64,000 bases of DNA from Udeniomyces pyricola (lineage: Eukaryota; Basidiomycota; Tremellomycetes; Cystofilobasidiales; Mrakiaceae), in the NCBI GenBank assembly GCA_039545295.1, contig BCIK01000021.1:186001-250000 (forward strand), read 5' to 3'. Position 1 is the first letter of the stretch. Every line of letters begins with the position of its first letter. A program made the translations under genes and the position numbers. A model generated the notes under the pieces. The model was given only the letters and a program-made list of their open reading frames with translations, did not search any database and was not told where the DNA came from. Below, in pieces: positions 11,737-23,803 of this stretch.

Positions 11737-13641
11737 GGACGACGGAGCAAGGACGATGGGATGGTTGCGAAGCCAAAGAGGAACGAGTCAGTACGGGGCG
11801 ATGATGAGGTTTGATATCTGCAGTCGGCGTGCCTGAGAGGTCGATGGTTGCAGATGGAAGGGTAGGCTGAGCCTCCGACGCGGCATCAAGAATCAACTTA
11901 CCTGCATGCTATGGTTGCGATGGAACAGTGAAAGCTAGTGCGCGAATGATCCACCGAGTTCTGGATCGGTAGCAAACCGAGTCGGGCGGAAGCGAGGAGA
12001 TGGATGACGAGGATAGTCAGAGGAGATGGGGAGGATGTTGGGTGTAGATGGCGTCGATGAAGCGCGAGTGTTGAGATTTTGCGGATGTCAAGGGTGCGAG
12101 ACAGCAAGCAGTGAGCGAAAGAGGGTGTTGATGAAAAGATTGGGGTTGATGACGAGAGATGGTGAAGCGGGGATGATAACGAAGCAAGGGGGTTGACGCG
12201 ATGGCGATGAAGAAGGAAACGGGAAAGGGATGAAAAGGCAAAAAGGAAAGAAAAGAAGAAAACAAGGTTGGTCAAACGAACAAACATTCGAACGAGAGGC
12301 ACGGTCTGAGGCAGGTGCAAGCAAGACATGAGAAACCCGTGGTTCCAGACGGGACCCGACGAGCGGATAGAGGGAGAGGGGGAAGGGACGGAAGAAGGAG
12401 CGGGGGAGGGAGGGGGAGTGCAGGAAAGTGAAACGACCCGAGGGCAGCGGCCACACGACAGACGATCACGGACACCCTTTTTCCCCTTCGCAGCGCTTCA
12501 AACTCAACCCGTCCCGCGCTGGCTGGTCATCTCTCAATCCCTCATCCGGCCACTCAAACCACGACCAGTCCACGTCGCCATCAAATCCATGTCCGCTGTT
12601 GCACGTAAACGCGATCAGCAGTCCACACGAAAGAGAGAAAGATGATCCCATGGATGCAATCGGGGCAGCGAGACGAGCGAAGCCCAATGTAGGCCAGCCA
12701 AGCCAGCATCTGAGGGCGGTCGATAGCAACCAATCTCAGGGAAGAAAGGCATCGAGGATCGGGTCTCGTACGTAGCGCAACAAGAGCCAGAACATTAAAG
12801 ATGGCAGAGACTCGAGAAGCGATGGCCAGAGACGACCAGGCAAAAGACAAAGCGATGAAGAGAGAGAGAGAGAGCGAGAGAGAGACCAAGAGGCGATACG
12901 AACGATTGATGGCCGCGAGAAGGTCGGAGGATAGCCGGAGTTGAGGCTCAAACGGGGTCCGACGAGACGACTGGATCGGGATGAAGCCATCCAAGAGGGA
13001 CAGGAAAGGATAGGACGAGCACTGTCGGTTAGAGATAACGGCCCGATAGGATACCTCGGCCGGAGCAAGCCAAGATGAACGGGGAGACAAGGGAGATGGG
13101 GAAGAAGGAGGAAGTTCCAAGAGGAGAGAGAGAGAGAGAGGCAGCACTTACCTGGAGAATCGCACAGCGAGGGAGATTGAATCCAGACGAGAGAGAGAGA
13201 TGGGTGAAAAGGTGAGAGCGACGGTCGATGGCGGGTGGATGAACCGATGGTTCGAGGACGGAGACCAAGGCAGGGTTAAAAGGGCACAGGAGGGTGACGA
13301 TTGAGAACAAGAAGGAAGGCGGAAGAGAGGCAGAGAGAGGGAGAGAGAAAGAGGAAAGGTCAAAGCGTGAGAGTCTGGCTATCGTGGGGGAGAAGCGCAC
13401 GGTGGTGAGGTAGATGGCAGGTGGCAGGTGGGCAGGTGGCAAGTGGTGATGGATTGGGCAGCAAAAGGGATCTCGGCCAGAAAAGACAAGCGATGAGCGC
13501 TCACGTTGAAAGTGATTCGAAAGAGAGCAAGGAGCGACTCTAAAGGGGAAGAGAAGGCGATCTGGGCTTGAAAGGGGGATGGGCAGGAAGCTAGAAGAAG
13601 GAGCAGACGGAGAAGAATGGGAGCTGGGAGAACAAGGGAGA

Positions 13642-13679
<38 letters not shown>

Positions 13680-14190
13680 GAGGGAAGGAAGTCAGTCAGT
13701 CCATCCAACGCGCTGGCTGGCTGGCTCAAGGCAGACCAAGTCCTCACCGCACCACGGACCCCAAGCCATGACTAGAGAGGACAGAGATCATCGATATTAC
13801 GTTATATGCATATATATCACATGATTCAACATGTATCTGCCCATATCTATATATCCTGATGACCCACCCAATCATTCATGCATATCTATCTATCTATCTA
13901 TATCATATGAGATCAGAGACGCCCTCAGTACTCAGTCATCCCAACTTTCCGTCCGCCTGCGCGTGCGATCCCCCCATCGTCGATCGTGAGCACTTCCATA
14001 TTCCATTTAGATCAGCCAACCGTTCTCGGCCCCACCGCCGCCCTTCCTTGCCGCTCGCGTCAGCCAAACACCACCCAAACAACGATCAACGACGTGTTGC
14101 TGTCCATCCATTATCCTTCTTCGGCCCAACTCGTCAAATATTTCTCATCCCTCCCCCTCCCCCTCCCCCTCCCTCCACACTCTCGTCATC
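11737..14190. promoter_or_regulatory. long divergent upstream region, CT/GA-rich
   Basis: About 2.45 kb separate the MRN1 start from the next gene start at 14191. From about 12330 to 13750 the plus strand is strongly purine-rich with GA repeats (about 12858-12885, 13122-13140, 13188-13200, 13335-13352, 13640-13678), so the MRN1 strand is pyrimidine-rich with CT repeats. Long frames here are by-products of this composition. Part may be 5' leader, given the ATGCAG/GTAAGT donor near 11915. Confidence 0.55.
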
Positions 14191-17100
14191 ATGCATCCTC
14201 CACCTTCCCCCGCGCCGTGGTTCACCCCGAGCGAAGTCGATGAGTCCCTCCTTCTCGACACCGCGTCTCTTCCTTCGACGCTCTTCCCCGACGACGAAGA
14301 CTCCTTTCTACACGACCTGACCCCCCTCGCGTCGTCGACATCGTCATCGACTGGCACCCATATCACACCTGTCCCCTCGTCATCATCGGCATCAGCATCG
14401 TCCAAACTCCCACCAACATCAACCCATCAAGACCAAGACCAAGACCAAGACCGATGGCTGCGTTCACTCAACCTCAACCCTCCATCCATCAGACGCGTGC
14501 TCAAAGAACAACTTGGCGAGGAACCTGTCCTTCAGGGAAGAGGCATCAAGCTCGGAAACCATTTCCACGTCCCAACCTTGATACCACCGACCGATTCAGC
14601 AAACACAACTCGTGCCAAACATACTAACCGCCGTGAGAACCGTTCGGAGGCGCGTCAACCTGCCCTCGACGTCCGACCGGAAACGAGTCGCAGGACGAAA
14701 GCCGGACACCCATCAACTTCTACATCTACTACCCCTGACATGGCTTCTCATCCGTCGCGTCGTTCACACTCATCCGACGTCTCTGTTGAACCTCTCACCT
14801 CGTCTATTCCCTCATACGAGGCTGTCCAGCCAAGTTCTCATCGATCGGCTTTGTTGGATCGGGCAGGTCACGCGTCGGTGTCGGCCGACGCGTCGTCTAC
14901 CAAGATAGCTGACTCATTAAACTCTCCATCAGCATCCTCTTCAGCATCATCCTCGACTCAACGGCCAACGACGTATCCGCTTCGGGCAACGTCCCTGCTC
15001 TCCTCTCAATCTTCGCCCTCCTCTTCCTCATCGTCTACTGTCGAGTCATTCCGGGCTTTTGACCCTACTACGTCATCCTCAACCAGCCGTTCCTCCGCTC
15101 TGCGCAGCAACAGCAGCGGCAGCGGCATCACCAACGGAAACCCTATCCTTACCACCACCGTCTATCGTTCTTCCTCCCTCACTTCATCCACCTCATCCAG
15201 TACCACTTCTTCTCATCAACATCATCCTATCGGCTCTTTAGGTTCGCTTCGGTCCGTGGACGATTACTTTGAACGTCGAAAACGCGACTCTTATGATGTC
15301 GGTCCGAAAGGCATCGTTGTCCCTCCTCCTCCTCCTCCTCCTCCACCACCATCGCTCGCGCTTTCGGATCTGACTGAGACGAGTCGTCAGCGAGGGAGTC
15401 GAGTCGAGGATGGAGTTGGGCAAAGGAGGAGTGAGGCGCAGAGGTTGAGAGAGGAGAGGAGGGAGGAACGGAGGGTTGAGAGGGAGAAGAGAGAGGAGAG
15501 GAGAAGGGAGAAGAGAAGGGCAGGCGACGAGGAGAGGTCAGGTGAAGCGAAGAGGAAAGATGTCGAGGTGCGTATCCGGGGATGATGAGTTGGTTTGTTT
15601 GAAAGTTGGAGTTGAGGAAATAGTGGGATAACGAAGAAGAAGAATACACGAAAAGAAAAGGACGTGTTGTCAAAGCGCACTGTGACTGACCCTCATGAGT
15701 TCCCTTTTATCAACTTGTACCTCGTTTCTCTTGTTTTCCGATATAGCCTACTGTGCTTCCAGCGAATGGGACCTCCTCGACCTCGAGTGCCTCTTGGACT
15801 CCTCGCCAACCCACCTCTGTTCCATCTCTCAATACGACATCCACGCCCATCCCACCGCCGCACTCGAATTCGAAATCCACTTCTGAACCTTCCCCTTCTC
15901 AACCAACCGAAGCGTGCCCAGTACCAGTACTACCAGTCTCAGCAGAGGCAACCAGTGGAAACACAGTCCTCGGTTTCTTTTCAAGATATCTCAATCGCGG
16001 CTTGCAATCGTCCCTAGTCAGTTTTTTTTTTTTTTTTTCGGTTTCCTTTCCTACGCTCTGTCTCTCTTCTTCATCAGGATTTCATTTTTTTTTCTCGGTC
16101 TATGTTATTGTGGCGGATGGTTTGCGGTGCGGATCTGATCTGTCTGGTTCTCCTTACCTCGTCCGATCTATATATATCTCCCTGTACAAAAACATACTGA
16201 TCTCGGTCTCTCTCTGACACCCATCCTCCTGTAACGCCGTCTTACCTCCTCCTCTCTCTCCTTCTTTTTCTCCTTCAAAAACCGTAGCAGGCACGACCTT
16301 CCTTTCCTCCCGTCCTCTCTTCATCTTCCCTCCCAGGACTCAACCCTCAACAGCTCATACCACCACCACCTTCTCTTCCTCATCCCTCTTCTGAAACATC
16401 ATCCCGAATAGTACACCTGCCAGCTCCTCTGGACGTTCACTCCATAACCCCAACACCTGACTCTGTTCTTCCAACTATCTTGGGCTCATCGTCTACAACC
16501 GTGAATGCGTCTCCGAAGAAACGACCCCTTGGCCGATCGTCATCAAAGGGAAGAGAAGAAGAAGGACCACATTCGAAACGCTCCCGACAAGGGGATGCAT
16601 CTCAATTCAATGGTGATGGTGATGGTGATGATGCCCGACGTGATAGCAATGTTGCTTCATCGTCGACATCATCGACATTAACATCCGTGGTCGATCCCAT
16701 CGACCGACGACGACCCAACTCGACTCTCACTCCTTCCCTCACCTCCTCCTCCTCCTCCACCTCTTCTCATACCGTTCCTCTCAACCCTCATCCATCACCA
16801 CCTCCTCCTAACCGTCTCAACCCCACTAACACCACCATCACCACCACCACCACTACCACCTCCACGATGACCCGTTCTCGTCGACCTCCTCACCCAGCGT
16901 TGCTTTCCATCGCCTCTCAGACCCAAACCCGAAACGCGACAGCAGCGCTCCTGAAATCCCAACGGCTCGCATCGGAAGTTGGGAGCGCTCGCTTGTTTGG
17001 GGGTGTTGAGAGACGGATGAGGGAGAGAGGGATATGGGAGGAAGGAAGGAAGGAGAGAGAGAGGGAGAAGGAGAAGGTGAGGAGGGAAGAAAAAGTTAGG

Positions 17101-17478
17101 GAAGAGGTACGTGAGGAGTCTTTTTTCTTTTTCTTCTTGGTTTGGGGGGGGGGGGGGGGGGGNGNGGAGGAGGAGGAGGCAGGTTTGTCGTGTAGATGCA
17201 CATAAAGACACTCGATCATTCGGATGCAGATCCTCGGAGTGTGGAGTTGGTTTGGAAGGGCTAGAGTCGATTGGGTTTGGAGTTGGTTGGTTGGTTGGTT
17301 GAGTAGATTTTGGAGGTTGGGAGGGAAAAGGGAGGGTTGGAAGTCGGTTCTCGGGTGGGAAAAGGTGGAAGAGGAAGAGAGAGAGAGATCAAAGGACGGG
17401 AAGAGAGAGAGGGAAGGAAGGGGGAGGTTGAAGCGAAAACCGAAAGGAATCATGAAAGGACCTCAGAGAAATAGCTGA
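14191..17478 (+). CDS. 903-residue Ser/Pro-rich low-complexity protein, unknown
   Basis: Four exons join in phase: 14191-15567, 15747-16016, 16291-17106 and 17230-17478 (2712 nt). The acceptor of exon 3 could also be 3 nt earlier. The protein is mostly disordered: an acidic start with DEDSFLHDL, long Ser/Thr runs, a run of ten Pro near residue 390, an Arg/Glu-rich helix (REERREERRVEREKREE), a basic cluster SPKKRPLGRSSSKGR that could be a nuclear signal, a Thr run and a second Arg/Glu helix. The last exon is Trp-rich (VWSWFGRARVDWVWSWLVGW) and then basic. A more conserved-looking motif is RWLRSLNLNPPSIRRVLKEQL near residue 90. I do not recognise a family. Intron 3 contains a G-homopolymer with two N. 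Such proteins are often nuclear regulators, but that is speculation. Confidence 0.6.
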
Positions 17479-17795
17479 GCTGGAACCAGTAGTACACTCA
17501 CCAAACCAACAAACAAACAAAAATAAACCAACATCGATCAAGGGGGGGGGGAGGAGGAGGTTTGGAACAGAAGCAAAAAGAACAAGCGATCATAAAACCA
17601 AAAAAAAAAACCAAAGGGCAATATGATTTATATGACGGCCGCACATGCTCAATCGCTGACCTTCTTTTTTTCTTCCTTTTTTGTTTCTTTCGATTATCTC
17701 TTGTCTCTTCTGGTGTTTCGCCTCTCTTGTCCGATCCGATCCAACCCGATTCGACTCAACTCAACTCAACCCAATTCAACCCCAATCCACGTCAA

Positions 17796-17843
<48 letters not shown>

Positions 17844-18584
17844 GGAACGAACCCGTCTAGAGATCCTAGCCGAACGTCGACGGACCATCCCCAAAGCCAA
17901 CCCCCTTCCCGAGATCTATCATCATCATCATCATCATCGTCATCATCACCTCCAGTCAAACCATCGTTCATAAAATGAAATGAATGTTAAAAGCATGTTT
18001 TTTTTTTTTTTTTTTTTTTTTTGGTTCGTTATCATCGTCATCTGTATTCTCGGCTAGCATTAGGATATCAAAAGCCCGTTTAGCTGTTATACGGGTTCGT
18101 ATTCATTTTAGCCTTTGTGGTATTTCGGCATGGAACGTTGCGAAGGAGTCGTACTACTGTTACGGGCTATATATATGACGCCGTAAGCTGGTAGTACGGT
18201 CGCAAGGGGGACCGGGCTGGAGCCGGGCCAGACCGGAAGGGAACGGGGGTCAGGATAAAGGATGTATATATATATACATGATGATGCATGATAGTGGGCT
18301 CTTGATCAAAAGACAAAGTCATATAAGGCAGCTTGTATCGATCGACATGAGTGAGGTTGGTTTTGTTTTTTTCACACGTCATCCAAAGAAGCAGAAAAAG
18401 GAGGAAAAGCGGCGGTTGACGGAGGATCCCAGTCCCTTCCTGTAACGATACGATACGTACTAGTATACTCTTCACTTGATGAGTCCCAAAAAACTGCATC
18501 CTTTCATCGTATATACATGTATACTGCGTTAAAGAAAGCCATGAGTTACAAGAAAAACCCGTAAATTCCTCTCTGGTGCATTTT
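17479..18584. other. intergenic between convergent genes; A42 and T25 tracts
   Basis: A run of 42 A (17799-17840) and a run of 25 T (17998-18022) lie 157 bp apart in the gap between a plus-strand and a minus-strand 3' end. They are complementary and could fold back in RNA or single-stranded DNA. The rest shows no coding pattern. Confidence 0.6.
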
Positions 18585-19996
18585 TCAGAGTTCCTTCTTT
18601 CTCCCTTCTTTGATCGCCCTCTCTCCTTCCCTCACACTTCCTTGTTTCTTCTCCAAATCCACCGCCAATAGCGCCGCGCCAACCGTGTTTGTGTACGCCC
18701 CAATCACCGGTCCCACGACCGGTACAAGTTGAATGAGCATCGAGACTGTACCTAGCGCGGTATACGCCCCTCGATGGTGGTGGATGAAGTTGGATTGAGC
18801 CGATGGGGACGAAGAAGAAGAAGAAGTGGATTTGGAGGAGGAGGAGAATTTGAGCTGGTGGTAGCGGGAAAGGTTGGAAGGTCCGGATTGGTACCCGTTG
18901 TAGAGGAAGAAGATGGGCGTGCCGAGCAGAGGGATAGCTGTGATGAGGCGTCAGGTTGGAGATAATGAACCAAGAGGGTTAGAGAGATGAGTTAGTCCAG
19001 ACTTCAAAGGAGAAAGGCGCAGGAACGATCCCATCTCGAACGCGCTCAAGGTCAAGACCTCAAAACCAGACAAGGTAAAGTCAAACGAATCCATCGTATT
19101 CTCACCATTCAAAGGGATCGTAATGAGGTACTTGACGATGGCTTCCGGCTTGAACTTATCCAACGGCTTAGTGAGGAGCTTGCCAAGTTTCTTCGAACCC
19201 GATTTGGCGCCCGAAGAAGCCGAAGAAGAGGAGATATCTCGGCCGGATTTGACGAGATCGTCGAGCCCGTTCTCGAGGAGGACGCCGTCAAAGACGTCTA
19301 CGAGCGCGTTGTGGAGGAGGAAATTGCGAAGGACGAGGTTGATGATCTGTCGGTGATGCCGTTCGGGGGGGGAGGGGAGGGATTTGAATAAGCGTGCAAG
19401 GGAAAAGGAAGGATTAAGAGTGAACACAAAGATGATGATGGTAAATTGGTGAGTATGTGTCGTCATAGGAGGGAATCGTGACGGATACAGCTACCGATGC
19501 AAAGGTTTGAAAGAAGGGGGGGGGGNGGGGGGGNGGGGGAGAAACTAAATAATGAGATCAAAACATTGAGACTTACGAAACCTGATTCTCCCAGGACGAC
19601 GGCGATAGCGCTGATGAAGCCCCAAGGTCCGAGTTGGACGATGGACAGGACAATCGCTTGGGGTGGATACGCAAACACGAACATGATGACGAGTACGGCG
19701 GCAGAAACGCCGAGTGAAGGGAGGATCATCTCGAGCAGTGGCTTGTACAGCTTTGGGTGAGAGAAGAAGTATGGGATGCCCATCAGTGGGTAGAGCCTGG
19801 TATATGGAAAGAGATATGCAGCAAGAGAGGTGAGCTTATGAGTGGTCAGGTGGATGACATGGATGGGAAGAGAGCTGGAATGACAATATGATGAGGGAGA
19901 TGGGACGCACCATCCTTTGCTGATGACGGCGTCCTGACCGACGACGATGGACTCTTTGGCGGTGGCGAGGGCTTGTTGTTTGATACGGTCAGCCAT
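18585..19996 (-). CDS. Rrt8/Lds1/Lds2-type membrane protein (EI24-like)
   Basis: Four exons, 19996-19911, 19796-19577, 19346-19106 and 18937-18585, give 900 nt and 299 residues with every join in phase. The order of features fits the fungal RRT8/LDS family: a short cytosolic head, YPLMGIPYF, two or three hydrophobic segments (LGVSAAVLVIMFVFAY, LGPWGFISAIAVVLGE), a Ser/Gly/Lys linker, then IPLLGTPIFFLYNGYQSGPSNLSRYHQLK and a C-terminal hairpin (AYTALGTVSMLIQLVPVVGPVIGAYTNTVGAAL) ending in a charged tail. In yeast these proteins sit in lipid droplets and the outer spore wall and help lay down that wall; membrane insertion is seen here, the function is by analogy. A C-homopolymer (gene strand) with two N lies in intron 2. 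The gene shares an upstream region of about 400 bp with the frame starting at 20415. Confidence 0.8.
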
Positions 19997-20121
19997 GACG
20001 ATTGGATTGGATGGTAAGTTTGATGGAGGGACGGCTGAGGTGAGTGATGGATAGATGGATGAATGGATGAATGTGAGAATGGACGAGCTAAGGGGGTGGG
20101 CAGGTGACCGGAGATGCTGAT

Positions 20122-20165
20122 GCTTATGATGATGATGATGATGATGATGAAGATGATGATGATGT
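20122..20165. repeat. GAT trinucleotide repeat
   Basis: An imperfect run of GAT units lies about 125-170 bp upstream of the 19996 start codon. A CCA/CCG run follows at about 20358-20390. Both lie in the presumed divergent promoter. Confidence 0.6.
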
Positions 20166-20414
20166 ATGAACGAGGAAGAAAACGAGAAAACGTCATCGAT
20201 CTGGCCAAGTCTCGGCTCTTGAACTCGTTTGGCTCGGAACGCGCCGACAAACCGTCAGGGGGGAAAACCAGCTAACAGCTCTCATTAAGTCATCCAGTTA
20301 TCACTCTCCCGTAGCACTCATCACTGCACACACCCACTTGCCCACTAGATATAACCCACCACCACCACCACCACCACCACCACCGCCACCCACACTCACA
20401 GTCGCACTCACACC

Positions 20415-20987
20415 ATGCCATTCTCCGTAAGGCTCCCTTGTTCATATATACACACAGCCCACACACATACCCCATACACTGTTTCTACGTCTTTTTCTAA
20501 CCTTCCGTTCTCACCATGCCCACGCACTGCCTCCTTTTGTGTCCCCGCTTCCCGTCGTCCCCTTCACCCTCGATACGGTTGTTCTCCCTTTATAGGTTCA
20601 ACGCAAGGCTCACGTTCGGCCCTCTCTCTTTCTACTCCCCTCCAATTCTCTCTCGAGACCAACATTGACTCACCTCTCGTATCTACACACGCTAACAGCT
20701 ACGGACCCTATCCTCTCCTTGACATTCCAGACCTTCCCTATCATCCCCGGATTCGCATGTACGCTTCCAGTTCCCTTCCTTCAACCTCCTCACACCCTCG
20801 CTCTCCCTTCTGGAATCGACCCCATCAGCTGTCCACCCTTTCATTTAGCTCTCAGATCAACAACCCAAGTCCAACTCTTTCTGATGCCGTGATTCCATAT
20901 CTTTCTTGTGCATCAGACGTCACGTTCCGCGGGTTCAAGCCCCATTTCTGGGCCAAGATGGGCAGGCTCCGTTACGACAAGAACTAA
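20415..20987 (+). CDS. doubtful ORF or small spliced gene
   Basis: A continuous 190-codon frame opens with a good context (CACC before ATG) and ends at TAA 20985-20987. Four codons in, there is a splice donor (GTAAGG), and typical acceptors occur at about 20595 (TTATAG), 20698 (GCTAACAG) and 20916 (GCATCAG). So a short first exon MPFS plus later exons is possible. The most protein-like part is the end, FRGFKPHFWAKMGRLRYDKN. I could not find a spliced product that matches a known family, and the region is pyrimidine-rich, which opens chance frames. It may be a real small gene, or simply the leader of nothing. Confidence 0.25.
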   Translation: MPFSVRLPCSYIHTAHTHTPYTVSTSFSNLPFSPCPRTASFCVPASRRPLHPRYGCSPFIGSTQGSRSALSLSTPLQFSLETNIDSPLVSTHANSYGPYPLLDIPDLPYHPRIRMYASSSLPSTSSHPRSPFWNRPHQLSTLSFSSQINNPSPTLSDAVIPYLSCASDVTFRGFKPHFWAKMGRLRYDKN

Positions 20988-22035
20988 AGGACATTCTTTC
21001 AAAACTCGCGCGTCGATGCCCATGATGTCGTGATCAAGAAAACTCCAAAGGATCTGTCCCAGTGCGTCCGTACGAGTGTCCATTTGGGATTTCTTTCGGT
21101 CCTTTGCTTTGATGTTGGGATTTTGCGCCACCCTTTCCCTTGTCTATCATCACCTCACTCATAGATCGATTCTAACGCCATCAATGAACCATTTTGTTCT
21201 TATACCTTGATCAGACCCTTCTTCCAAACCCCATTCATGATACTCTCTTCTCTCTTTGCTTCTCTGGCATCGTCGATCTGTTCCGAACATACATTCATCA
21301 ACCTCCAAATCGCGTCCTTAGTGTTTTTTTTTTCTTCCCATTTCCTTCCTATGACTCATTCCAATCCATTTTATCCTCTACTGGTAGATCCACACACGAT
21401 ACCATCGCCCATCGCGATTTTTGTTTTCTTCTTGGTTTTTGTTTTCTTCTTTTTTTTTTTTTTTAAACCACGTTAATGATTTAATTTTAGGCCCTTTGCT
21501 CTCTCGCTCTCTTTTTTTTCCTTTTTTTTTCCTTTTGTTTGTGTAAATGCACATGATCCTACCGGTCAGTGACATCCAAAATCTGCATGAAAGGAAAGAT
21601 AACCTCATACAGCTCTGTATGCGATCGCTCAAAGCCTCGATACACATCATGATCCATATACATATATATATATATATATATACATACGTACGCACATAGG
21701 TTGGCCGTACTCGATCCGCGTCACACTAGACACGATTGCCCATCCTCGTCGACATCGTTTTTGAGTATGATCGACCCCTTATCATATCGGTCAGTCAATC
21801 CATCAGTTAGTCAGTGCAGCCAGTGATCAGTCGACCTTCAATCGAGAGAACATATATAGGTTCCTCTAATATATATATATATTAGCTTGCATGAATGGGT
21901 CTTCGTTATGGACCCGACCGTTTCATGATCGCAGTCGTCATAAATCGCCATTCCATGGGGGCACTCTAGTGCAAGCTGCGAGACTTGGCAGCATTTCATC
22001 GGCATCACTATTGATCTATCCAAGTCGAAAGGGGA
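20988..22035. other. intergenic, T-runs and TA repeat
   Basis: About 1 kb with several T homopolymers (about 21320, 21450-21465, 21510-21530) and a TA repeat at about 21656-21682. I see no supported gene. A minus-strand frame at 20913-21086 looks partly protein-like but lacks any other support. Confidence 0.5.
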
Positions 22036-23753
22036 TCATGTTGATTTCTTCTCTATACTAGGGAGGAAATCGAGAGGGGTTGACTTCCTAGTTGCAGGCT
22101 GGCGAGAAGCAGGAGGTGGAGGAGGATGAAGAGGAGGAGACGTTTCTGGGTTCCATTCGTTTAGCGTGCCAGTGTGAGGATCTTGGATGTAGACGCTCGA
22201 GGACGATGGACGACTAGAGAGCTGCTCATAGTTGGAGCGAGAGACGACATCGATGAGGCGAGAGAAAGAGAAGGGGGAGTTGGGATGGGATGGGATGGTA
22301 GTTGGGTAGAATGACAGGAGCATAAGGGGAAGAAAGAGATCGATCGCGCGTCAGTGGAGATGACCAAATTTTCCTGAGACCGTTCTGTGAGAGCTATTCG
22401 TGGGGGGGGGGGAAGGGCGGACAGGTTCTATCCAATCGCAAACAAGAAGTAACGTCAGACAACAACAACCATTACTCACAACAACTGTCGCCTTCTTCTT
22501 GTCCTTTTCCTTGCCTCTTCTCAAGTGACTTGATTCCTTCCCATTTCCCTCTTTCTCCCTCTGCATTGACTGCAATTGGTTGATCTCCTCTTCTTGCCAG
22601 CTTGGTTGCCCGCCGTACTCTGTCGCCCGGAAGTGATACGTCCGATCGGCAGCGTGCTCGAGGGAGTCAGGGACCAGATAAGGACGCGGATGGGTGATGA
22701 GAATAGCGGTGTGACCTCTATCGATACAGGATGACAAAAGAAGATAAGATAGAAATAAATAAACAAAATGAAAAGGATCAATTTCGAGCTGAAATGGAGA
22801 TGGGATTTGGGGATGCCGAATGGAATGGATAGGGGAAGTGACGGAACGAGGTCGGAAGAGCCTAGCGGGGGAAAAGGGGGGAGGGAAGACTAACTGAAGT
22901 CGGAGTCGGTCAAAGGCGGACTTGTAGTTGGCACCATAGTCCCCGGTACTACATGGATTAAAAAGTTCATCGAGTGTGAGTATGGGGATGTGGATACGAG
23001 TCACGATGAAAACAAGGAAAGGGTTTGTTTTTTTTTTATGAAAAAACAGTAATAACAAAAATAAAAAAGGCAAGAGAGAAGGGAGAAGGATCAAGGTTCC
23101 TACTCACATAAGGATGATGGTCGCCCCTTGGCCGCTCTCACGATCATGTTGGGAAAGACCCGAAACAACCTCCTCGACGTATTCATCTATATGCTCGATG
23201 ATCATGGCTAGCAGGGCGACAAGAGTAGACCCCCACCCATCCAAGAGGCACGCGGAACCAGTGGCAAAAAAAAAAAAAGGTAAAAGTAAAGGATATGAGT
23301 ACGAACAAGACGCATCGGGATTCTTCCTCTTTCTTCATATCGTCAAATTCTCTGACACCATCACGTATGACTATATCTGAGAGAGATGACGATCTCGGCA
23401 AAGGAAGAACTAACAGTCGGCTTGTTGGCCTCCCACCACGCCATCAAACTCAAAGTCGATGTATTCAATCCCGACTTGAGCCAATTCCCGAACCTTGGCA
23501 CGCGATCCACGTCGATCTGAAAGAAAGAAAAAAAGAAAAAGAAAAAGTCCAAACACTCAGCGATGGTCAACATCCTTCATCAAGGTAGACTCTCGAAGGA
23601 CGAGAAAAGTTGATTCGGGGGATTTTAAGCGAGGAAAAGAGGGATGGATGTACGAGGCGAATACGCTCGCACGAACGTCAGAGGTCCTAGACGAGCACAG
23701 ATATCGGCGAGTAACTCGACGCGACGAGGTGGGATCTTGATATTTTCCTTTTA

Positions 23754-23803
<50 letters not shown>

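Noticed and set aside
12328..13824. Several frames of 80-190 codons on both strands
   Set aside because: They result from the GA/CT-rich composition, overlap in all frames and contain no recognisable domain.
17799..17840. A42 tract as the tail of a retrotransposon
   Set aside because: No reverse-transcriptase coding sequence or clear target-site duplication is visible nearby; kept only as an alternative in the findings.
20900..20990. A tRNA-like T-arm (GCGGGTTCAAGCCCC)
   Set aside because: The T-stem has a mismatch, and no matching acceptor stem, D-arm or anticodon arm is present at the right distance.
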